Assembly (NCBI GenBank): GCA_050486405.1
Contig: JBJHDF010000005.1
Span: 1 to 64,000, forward strand
Reading direction: 5' to 3'
Length of the DNA: 64,000 nt
Origin: JBJHDF01 sp050486405
Lineage (GTDB): Bacteria > Pseudomonadota > Gammaproteobacteria > Pseudomonadales > Cellvibrionaceae
Positions 57,800-64,000 of the stretch are shown piece after piece. The position numbers and the translations under genes are program-made. A model generated the notes under the pieces. That model did no database searches and had not been told where the DNA came from. It was given only the letters and a program-made list of their open reading frames with translations. How positions within the stretch are numbered: the first letter of the stretch is position 1; the number at the start of each line of letters is the position of its first letter.

Positions 57800-58465
57800 T
57801 CAGCCGCACTTGGATGCGCCGCAGCACAGGCAGGTCTTGCAGCCGTCCATAACGATCACCGCCCGGGTGTGGCACTTGAGGCACAGTTGCGCCGTGGGCG
57901 GATAGCCGTCGCCGCCGCTCTCCAGGTGGTTGCGCTCTTCGTACTCCCGCCGTTTCTGCGCCAGCACCTGCTTCTGGGTGTCGCTCAACACCTCCGGCTG
58001 GAGCAGGCCGATGGTTTTCATGTGGGTTTCGATGGCATCGCCGATTTCCGCCACCAGCGACGGCATAAAGCGTCCACCGCTTTTGAAGTAGCCACCCTGG
58101 GGGTCGAAAACGGCTTTCAATTCCTCCACCATAAAGGTGACATCGCCGCCCTTGCGGAACACGGCAGAGATGACCCGGGTCAGGGCCACCACCCATTGAA
58201 AGTGCTCCATGTTCTTGGAGTTGATGAAAATTTCAAAGGGGCGCCGAATTTCATGGTCGGTGCCGGGGTTGAGCAGTACATCGTTGATGGTAATGTACAG
58301 GGCGTGCTCGGACAGCGGCGTTTTGATCTTGTAGGTGGAGCCCTGCAGGGCTTCCGGTCGCTCCAGTTTTTCGTGCATCTGTTCGATGGCGTCGGCTTCG
58401 CTTTCCAGCGCGGGCCTGTCGATGCGAAAGCCGGCGATTTTCTTGTCGATCACGGTAACACTCAT
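57800..58465 (-). CDS. nrdJb: Ribonucleotide reductase class II, NrdJb subunit
   Basis: A 221-residue NrdJb. It contains the TSCPD-like region (residues about 15-130; SEHALYITINDVLLNPGTDHEIRRPFEIFINS, FQWVVALTRVISAVFRKGGD) and a C-terminal Cys-rich tail CLKCHTRA, DGCKTCLCCGASKCG. In the pseudomonad-type split enzyme this part carries the redox-active Cys that NrdJa lacks. It starts 12 nt after NrdJa with GGGAG before the ATG. The split is known from Pseudomonas and relatives. Confidence 0.93.
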   Translation of the reverse strand: MSVTVIDKKIAGFRIDRPALESEADAIEQMHEKLERPEALQGSTYKIKTPLSEHALYITINDVLLNPGTDHEIRRPFEIFINSKNMEHFQWVVALTRVISAVFRKGGDVTFMVEELKAVFDPQGGYFKSGGRFMPSLVAEIGDAIETHMKTIGLLQPEVLSDTQKQVLAQKRREYEERNHLESGGDGYPPTAQLCLKCHTRAVIVMDGCKTCLCCGASKCG

Positions 58466-58477
58466 GGTTTGCTCCCG

Positions 58478-60604
58478 TCAGAACTTGCCGTAGTAGCCTT
58501 CTTTCAAGGCTTCGTAGAGATTGGCGGCCGTATGCACTTCGCCGTCGTACGCCACTTCCTCGTTGCCCTTCAGGGACACCTCGCTGCCGTCTTCCAGGAC
58601 AAAGACGTAGGTGGTTGCCTCCAGGTCCGCATTTTTCACCAGCACGCCCTGGAAGGCGTCGGGGTTGAAGCGGAAAGTGGTGCAGCCTTTCAGCCCCCGG
58701 TCGTAGGCGTAGAGATAGATATTCCTGAAATCCTCATAGGGAATATCCGTGGGCACGTTAATGGTTTTGGAGATGGACGAGTCCACCCACTTTTGCGCCG
58801 CAGCCTGCACGTCCACGTGTTGCTCCGGTGTGATCTGGTCGCTGACCACAAAGTAGTCCGGCAGGCCGCCATCGGGCATGGCCTCGGGGTCGACGCACTG
58901 GCGGTAACGCAACAGTTCGTAGGAATAGACATCCACCTTTTCCTTGGTTTTCCTGCCCGAGCGGATGACGTTGCGCGCATAGTGATGGGCGAAACTGGGT
59001 TCGATGCCGTTGCTGGCATTGTTGGCCAGGGACAGGGAAATGGTGCCGGTAGGCGCAATGGAGCTGTGGTGGGTAAAGCGGCAACCGTGCTCGGCAATAG
59101 CGGCCACCAGTTCCGGATCTTCTTCCGCCAGTTGCTGCATGTAGCGGCTGTAGCGGGCAATCAGCACCTTGCCCTGCACTCGGTCGCCCGGCACAAATTC
59201 CCCGGCCAGTTCCGGCCGGCGGGCCATCAGTTGCGGGGTGATTTCGAACAGTTCCTCGCACAGCGGCGCCGGACCTTTTTCTTTCGCCAGCTCCACGCCG
59301 GTGCGCCAGCCGGTAAGCGCCAGTTCCTTGCTGACCTGTTCGGTAAAAGCCACGGAAGCGGCGCTGCCGTAGGGGATGGTGAGCATGGTCAGGGCCGAGC
59401 CCAAACCGAGAAAACCCATGCCGTGGCGGCGTTTGCGGCGGATTTCTTCCTGTTGCTGTGGCAATGCCAGACCATTGATCTCCACCACATTGTCCAGCAT
59501 GCGGGTAAAAATCGACACCAGCTTGCGAAACTCCCCCCAGTCGAAGCTGGCCTTGTCGGTAAACGGATTCTGCACAAACCGGGTCAGGTTTACCGACCCC
59601 AACAGGCAGCTGCCATAAGGTGGCAGCGGTTGCTCACCGCAGGGGTTGGTGGCCCGGATGGTTTCGCAGAACCAGTTGTTGTTCCACTCGTTGACACGGT
59701 CGATCAATATGAAACCGGGTTCGGCGAAATCGTAGGTGGAGCGCATGATCTGGTTCCACAACACCCGGGCGGGCACGGTGCGGTAGACCCGGCAGGCCAC
59801 CCTGCCCTCGCTGTCGCGCAGGTATTGCTCGTCCAGGTGATCCATGGGGTGCCACACCACCTGCTGCGGGTTTTCCAGTGCCAGAGTTTGCGCCTCGGCG
59901 CTGTCGCGCACAACGGGGAACGACAGTGGCCAGTCGTCATCGCGCCGCACCGCCGTCACAAACTCGTCGCTGATCAGCAGCGACAGATTGAACTGGCGCA
60001 GCCGGCCGTCTTCGCGCTTGGCGCGAATAAAGTCCGATACGTCCGGGTGATGCACATCAAAGGTGGCCATCTGCGCGCCCCGGCGACCGCCGGCGGAGGA
60101 GATGGTGAAACACATCTTGTCGAAAATATCCATAAACGACAGGGGGCCGGATGTCTGGGCGCCGGCGCCCGACACGTAGGCACCCTTGGGCCTGAGCGTG
60201 GAAAACTCGTAGCCAATGCCGCAACCCGCCTTCAGGGTCAGCCCCGCCTCGGTGTTCTTGTTGAGGATATCCAGCATGGAATCGCCGATGGTGCCGGACA
60301 CGGTGCAGTTGATGGTGGACGTGGCCGGCTTGTACGCCTGGGCGCCGGCATTGGAGATGATGCGCCCGGCGGGAATGGCACCATTGCGCAAGGCCCAGAG
60401 AAACTGCTCGCGCCAGTGCGCCCGGCGCTTGCCCTCCACTTCGGCCAGGGCCGTGGCGACCCGCTGCCAGGTGTCGTCGATGGTCTCATCCACCGGCTCA
60501 CCGCTGGCGGTGGTCAGGCGGTATTTCTGCTCCCAGATATCCCGGGATGCCGGTTGCAGATCCACGAGCCCGGACGGGCTGTGGATGTCGGTCGCTGTGT
60601 TCAT
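58478..60604 (-). CDS. nrdJa: Adenosylcobalamin-dependent ribonucleotide reductase, NrdJa subunit
   Basis: A 708-residue class II ribonucleotide reductase catalytic subunit. I use the ATG at 60604 (GGGGG seven nt upstream); an upstream extension is non-coding. Class II features: AGRIISNAGAQ at the start, active-site STINCTVSGT, the nucleotide loop NPCGEQPLPPYGSC and the catalytic-core APTGTISL. It makes deoxynucleotides with a B12 radical, independent of oxygen. It lacks the C-terminal redox Cys supplied by NrdJb. An FNR-type site with a TATAGT promoter precedes it, so induction in low oxygen is expected. Confidence 0.95.
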   Translation of the reverse strand: MNTATDIHSPSGLVDLQPASRDIWEQKYRLTTASGEPVDETIDDTWQRVATALAEVEGKRRAHWREQFLWALRNGAIPAGRIISNAGAQAYKPATSTINCTVSGTIGDSMLDILNKNTEAGLTLKAGCGIGYEFSTLRPKGAYVSGAGAQTSGPLSFMDIFDKMCFTISSAGGRRGAQMATFDVHHPDVSDFIRAKREDGRLRQFNLSLLISDEFVTAVRRDDDWPLSFPVVRDSAEAQTLALENPQQVVWHPMDHLDEQYLRDSEGRVACRVYRTVPARVLWNQIMRSTYDFAEPGFILIDRVNEWNNNWFCETIRATNPCGEQPLPPYGSCLLGSVNLTRFVQNPFTDKASFDWGEFRKLVSIFTRMLDNVVEINGLALPQQQEEIRRKRRHGMGFLGLGSALTMLTIPYGSAASVAFTEQVSKELALTGWRTGVELAKEKGPAPLCEELFEITPQLMARRPELAGEFVPGDRVQGKVLIARYSRYMQQLAEEDPELVAAIAEHGCRFTHHSSIAPTGTISLSLANNASNGIEPSFAHHYARNVIRSGRKTKEKVDVYSYELLRYRQCVDPEAMPDGGLPDYFVVSDQITPEQHVDVQAAAQKWVDSSISKTINVPTDIPYEDFRNIYLYAYDRGLKGCTTFRFNPDAFQGVLVKNADLEATTYVFVLEDGSEVSLKGNEEVAYDGEVHTAANLYEALKEGYYGKF

Positions 60605-60707
60605 CTCGCCCCCTGTGACGCCTTGCTGTTCACTATTGCCAAACACCATATATGGGTCCGCTACCGCCTTGGACAACAATATGTGGTGATTGTGTCATTT
60701 AAGGGAG

Positions 60708-60747
60708 ACTATAGGTCTCTCTGCTTCCCATGATTGATCTGCGTCAA
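60708..60747 (-). promoter_or_regulatory. FNR/Anr-type promoter of nrdJab
   Basis: TTGATCTGCGTCAA (60734-60747; one mismatch to TTGAT-N4-ATCAA) lies upstream of TATAGT on the minus strand (60713-60708). Its centre is about 40 bp before the predicted transcription start, a class II arrangement. Confidence 0.75.
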
Positions 60748-60813
60748 CCGGGAGCCAAAGAAAGCCCGGATTACCCCTTTTGCAGTAATCGGTGACTGGA
60801 CGCGGGCAAATGG

Positions 60814-62214
60814 TTAGATGACTTTGGAGTAGATGGCGTCCCGACTCCGGTTCAGGTATTCGTCAAACACCATACAGACCCGGCGCACCAGCAGACGTCC
60901 GGAGCCATGAATCAGAATGCGCCGGTTGTCGTTCGAGACCAGCCCGTCTGCCACCATGGGTTGCAATTGCCGCAACTCCTCCTCGAAGCGCGAGGCAAAG
61001 TTCACCCCGAACCTTGCCTCCACATCGTCGAAATCCAGACAAAAGTGGCAGATCAGTTGATTGATGATGTACTGCCGCAGCCGGTCTTCCCCGCTCAGGC
61101 GGCAGCCTTTCACTACCGGTCTGTGCCCCGCCGCGATCAGCGTCTGGTAACGGTTCAGTTCCTTGACGTTCTGGACATAGATGTCACCAAAAGCGCTGAT
61201 GGCAGACACGCCGAAAGAGACAAGATCGCAGTTGCCGTGGGTGGAATAGCCCTGAAAGTTGCGCTGCAGCCAGCCCTCGCGCTGGGCGCGCACCAGGGTG
61301 TCAGTGGGTTTGGCAAAGTGATCCATACCGATATAGACGTAACCGGCCTCCTGCAGACGCTCGATGATCATCTGCAGAATGTCCAGTTTTTCCCGGGCGG
61401 CGGGCAAATCCTGCTCGCAAATCAGGCGCTGACTTTTGAACAGGTGAGGCAGATGCGCATAGTTGAACACCGACAATCGATCCGGCGAGAGATCGATCAC
61501 CTCGTCCAGCGTGTGACTCAGACTGGCGGCCGACTGCAGCGGCAGACCGTAGATCAGATCCATGCCGATGGAATGGTAGCCTTCAGCGCGGGCGGTGGAT
61601 ACCAGCCGTCGTACCTGCTCCGATGTGTTGTAGCGGTTCACCGCCCGCTGCACCTGGGGATCAAAATCCTGAATGCCCATACTCAGGCGATTGAAACCCA
61701 GCGACCGGAGATGACGGATGGTGTCGGGCGCCACCTGACCGGGATGAATCTCCACGGCGTACTCGCCGGAGTCGTCGTTCAGCAACCGGAAATACCGGCG
61801 CGTGGCCGCCATCAACTGACTCATTTCTCCGTGACTGATATAGGTGGGCGTACCGCCGCCCCAGTGCAACTGCCTGACCGGTCTGCTCTGGTCAAACACT
61901 TCCGACTGCCAGGCCATTTCCTGGATCATCGCCTCCAGATAGGGTTCGGCCAGACTGCGGTTATTGGTGACCCGTTTATTGCAGCCACAGTAGTAGCACA
62001 GGCTCTGGCAAAAGGGGATATGAAAATACAGCGACAGGGGGCGACCGGAGCGGTTACTGCGCGCCACAGCGCAAAGCAGTTCCGCTTCCGGGAACTCTTC
62101 CCGGAACTGGGGCGCCGTGGGGTAAGACGTATAGCGGGGGCCGGACAGGTCGTAGCGGTCGATGATCTGTGCGTTCCATGCAAAAGGCTCAGGCCCCTGC
62201 AGCGTGGAAGTCAT
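60814..62214 (-). CDS. hemN: Oxygen-independent coproporphyrinogen III dehydrogenase HemN
   Basis: A 466-residue radical-SAM enzyme. The ATG at 62214 is preferred over a TTG seven codons earlier. The iron-sulfur motif is CQSLCYYC (C69, C73, C76), with HIPFC and RVTNN; GGGTPTY, NRLSMGIQDFD and GMDLIYGLP follow. It decarboxylates coproporphyrinogen III to protoporphyrinogen IX without oxygen in heme synthesis. Length is that of true HemN (about 455), longer than HemW. An FNR-type box with TATAGT promoter precedes it, the classic regulation of this gene. Confidence 0.95.
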   Translation of the reverse strand: MTSTLQGPEPFAWNAQIIDRYDLSGPRYTSYPTAPQFREEFPEAELLCAVARSNRSGRPLSLYFHIPFCQSLCYYCGCNKRVTNNRSLAEPYLEAMIQEMAWQSEVFDQSRPVRQLHWGGGTPTYISHGEMSQLMAATRRYFRLLNDDSGEYAVEIHPGQVAPDTIRHLRSLGFNRLSMGIQDFDPQVQRAVNRYNTSEQVRRLVSTARAEGYHSIGMDLIYGLPLQSAASLSHTLDEVIDLSPDRLSVFNYAHLPHLFKSQRLICEQDLPAAREKLDILQMIIERLQEAGYVYIGMDHFAKPTDTLVRAQREGWLQRNFQGYSTHGNCDLVSFGVSAISAFGDIYVQNVKELNRYQTLIAAGHRPVVKGCRLSGEDRLRQYIINQLICHFCLDFDDVEARFGVNFASRFEEELRQLQPMVADGLVSNDNRRILIHGSGRLLVRRVCMVFDEYLNRSRDAIYSKVI

Positions 62215-62252
62215 GGACAAAGTGGCAACTCTCAAACAGGGTGTTTGCGCCC

Positions 62253-62293
62253 ACTATAAGGTATCCCGGGAAACATCCCTTGATCTGGGTCAA
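62253..62293 (-). promoter_or_regulatory. FNR/Anr-type promoter of hemN
   Basis: TTGATCTGGGTCAA (62280-62293; one mismatch) lies upstream of TATAGT on the minus strand (62258-62253), so the box centre is about 40 bp before the predicted transcription start. Layout is identical to the nrdJ promoter. Confidence 0.78.
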
Positions 62294-62322
62294 GGCCCTT
62301 GCATTGCCTTTGTCCGGCTGTT

Positions 62323-63669
62323 TTATATGACCCCAAATGCCAGCATGGCATCGGCCACCCGGCGAAAACCGACAATGTTGGCGCCGGCCACGTAGTTGCC
62401 CCTGCTGCCGTACTCATTGGCCGCCTGGGCGCAGTCGCGGTAGATGTTGCGCATGATGGTGCGCAGGCGGTCTTCCGTGTAATCAAAGGTCCAGGAATCG
62501 CGGCTGGCGTTCTGCTGCATTTCCAGCGCCGAGGTGGCCACGCCACCGGCATTGGCGGCCTTGCCCGGGCCGTAGGCGATCTTCGCCTGCAGCAGTACCT
62601 TCATCGCCTCGGGCGTGCAGGGCATGTTGGCGCCCTCGGCCACCACCAGACAACCGTTGTTGATCAGGGTTTTCGCCGATTTTTCGTCCAGCTCGTTCTG
62701 GGTGGCGCAGGGCAGCGCCACATCGCACTCGATATCCCAGAGATTGCCCCCGGCGTAGTATTTCGCCTTCTTGTGCTCGCGATGATAGTCCTTGATCCGC
62801 TTGCGCTCGACAAACTTGAGCCGCTTCAGGGTTTCCAGGTCGAGCCCTTTCTCGTGATGGATCACGCCGCCGGAATCAGAACATGCCACCACCTTGGCGC
62901 CCAACGCCTGGAGTTTTTCGATGGCGTAGATACCGACGTTGCCGGAACCGGAGACCACACAGGTTTTGCCTTCCAGATCCTGCTTGCGGGCGCGCAGCAT
63001 CTCCTCGACAAAAAACACCAGACCATAGCCGGTGGCTTCGCGCCGTACCAGGGAGCCACTCCACAACGGACTCTTGCCGGTGAGCACGCCGGCCTCATAG
63101 CGGTTGGTGATGCGCTTGTACTGACCAAACAGGTACCCGATCTCGCGCACCCCCACCCCGATATCGCCAGCCGGCACATCGGTCATTTCACCGAGGTGGC
63201 GGTACAGTTCGGTCATGAAACTCTGGCAAAAGCGCATCACTTCGTTATCGGAGCGCCCCTTGGGGTCAAAGTCGGCACCGCCCTTGGCGCCGCCGATGGG
63301 CATGCCGGTCAGGGCGTTTTTGAACGTCTGCTCAAAGCCGAGAAACTTGATGGTATCCAGCAACACCGAGGGATGAAAACGCAATCCGCCCTTGTAGGGA
63401 CCCAGGGCGCTGTTGAAACCGACGCGAAAGCCGCGATTGATCTGCACCTCGCCCTTGTCGTCCTGCCAGGGGACGCGAAAGATGATCTGCCGCTCCGGCT
63501 CGCAGATTCGCTCGATCACCTTGTGCTCGGCGTAATGGGGGTGCTTTTTCAGTACCGGTCCCAGTGTGTCGATCACTTCCTTCACTGCCTGATGAAATTC
63601 CTTTTCACCGGGGTTGCGATCCACTACCTGCTTATAGATGCTCTGTATCCGGCTGCTGCTGCGGGCCAT
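62323..63669 (-). CDS. gdhA: NADP-specific glutamate dehydrogenase
   Basis: A 448-residue enzyme of canonical GdhA length from the ATG at 63669 (AGGAG seven nt upstream; an in-frame longer reading is unlikely). GGLRFHPSV, the catalytic-Lys motif PIGGAKGGADFDPKG and the NADP-binding VVSGSGNVGIYAIEKL are intact. It makes glutamate from 2-oxoglutarate and ammonium with NADPH. It is encoded upstream of hemN on the same strand but with its own promoter region; the hemN FNR-type box lies just after its end. It diverges from the secreted gene at the right edge. Confidence 0.95.
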   Translation of the reverse strand: MARSSSRIQSIYKQVVDRNPGEKEFHQAVKEVIDTLGPVLKKHPHYAEHKVIERICEPERQIIFRVPWQDDKGEVQINRGFRVGFNSALGPYKGGLRFHPSVLLDTIKFLGFEQTFKNALTGMPIGGAKGGADFDPKGRSDNEVMRFCQSFMTELYRHLGEMTDVPAGDIGVGVREIGYLFGQYKRITNRYEAGVLTGKSPLWSGSLVRREATGYGLVFFVEEMLRARKQDLEGKTCVVSGSGNVGIYAIEKLQALGAKVVACSDSGGVIHHEKGLDLETLKRLKFVERKRIKDYHREHKKAKYYAGGNLWDIECDVALPCATQNELDEKSAKTLINNGCLVVAEGANMPCTPEAMKVLLQAKIAYGPGKAANAGGVATSALEMQQNASRDSWTFDYTEDRLRTIMRNIYRDCAQAANEYGSRGNYVAGANIVGFRRVADAMLAFGVI

Positions 63670-63845
63670 CTGATTCTCCTGTTGTGGGCTCATGTCTTGT
63701 CTGACTGAAAAGTCGTCAAACAATTCACTTTGAAGGCGATACGGACCACGGTCCCACCGCCACTCAACAGCAGCGTTGCGCCCCCGCCCAGGGCTGCTAC
63801 AATGTGTTTCATATCACACTTGGGGCGCCCACGCTTTCCATTCAC

Positions 63846-64000
63846 ATGAGTAACTGTTGTCCAGCCAGTCGCCACCCCCGGCAGTTACACACGTCCTGGC
63901 TCATTCTGCTGTTGTGGCTACTGGTTCCCGTCAGCGGCTTGCAGGCACATGAACTTCGCACCAACGAGAGTCGCAACAACTCCACCCCGCTGACGGTGCA
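63846..64000 (+). CDS. Secreted protein, truncated by window edge
   Basis: A frame from the ATG at 63846 to the right edge encodes at least 51 residues: a basic start (SRHPRQLHTS), a strong hydrophobic core (LILLLWLLVP) and a signal cleavage site at about LQA-HELR. The mature start HELRTNESRNNSTPLTV is too short to assign. It diverges from gdhA. Confidence 0.6.
   Translation, partial: MSNCCPASRHPRQLHTSWLILLLWLLVPVSGLQAHELRTNESRNNSTPLTV

Noticed and set aside
57869..60733. 954-residue open frame on the plus strand
   Set aside because: It is antisense to nrdJa/nrdJb, which are clearly coding; the product is typical of high-GC antisense reading.

Overview
The window is about 64 kb of GC-rich DNA from a chromosome that looks like a polysaccharide-degrading, probably marine gammaproteobacterium (Cellvibrio/Saccharophagus/Marinimicrobium-like; the exact genus cannot be told from sequence reading alone). 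The evidence is secreted GH16 and GH5 glycosidases with CBM6 and ricin-type modules, Gly-Asn and Ser linkers, a split class II ribonucleotide reductase (NrdJa/NrdJb), HemN and NADP-GdhA behind FNR/Anr-type boxes, CRP-type operators, and YtrA-type GntR and TetR regulators with large palindromic operators. No tRNA, rRNA, CRISPR array, insertion sequence or phage gene was recognised.

Layout. 1-3.5 kb: a protein truncated by the window edge that resembles the midcut-by-XrtH family, small membrane proteins, an LtrA-family protein and a decayed alpha/beta-hydrolase pseudogene. 3.8-9.8 kb: GH16 glucanase, then two surface lipoproteins (one a subtilisin-like S8 protease). 10-19.4 kb: GntR-ABC transporter-acyltransferase operon, PQQ sugar dehydrogenase, a fused SecDF and NDH-2. 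19.4-22.8 kb: multimodular GH5 enzyme and a SPOR protein. 22.9-34.5 kb: two divergent operons encoding a Tat-exported DUF1501-like protein, three heme-motif (CXXCH) proteins, two small outer-membrane barrels, a TlpA thioredoxin, a DUF4266 lipoprotein and a DUF3570 barrel. 34.5-42.6 kb: two hicAB modules with look-alike promoters, small enzymes, a cold-shock gene, a manganese (yybP-ykoY) riboswitch in front of a TMEM165/GDT1-family Mn exporter gene, a sulfurtransferase, and a PAS-histidine kinase/response-regulator pair. 42.7-51.9 kb: a nine-gene TolQ/TolR/TPR/AgmX-like envelope-motor operon. 52-57.7 kb: esterase, ApbE flavin transferase, chemoreceptor, DUF2306 and TetR genes. 57.3-63.7 kb: an oxygen-limited metabolism block (DGC protein, NrdJab, HemN, GdhA). 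A secreted protein is cut by the right edge.

The best candidates for something under-described are (i) the 22.9-34.5 kb extracytoplasmic redox cluster, whose DUF3570 protein carries two close copies of the ApbE flavinylation-type motif Dxx[ST]GA[ST], with an apbE gene about 19 kb away, and (ii) the 42.7-51.9 kb motor-like operon, which resembles the core of the Myxococcus Agl/Glt machinery and is preceded, like the adjacent kinase gene, by perfect CRP-type palindromes. Start codons were revised where a Shine-Dalgarno sequence, an ATGA overlap or a signal peptide argued for it.
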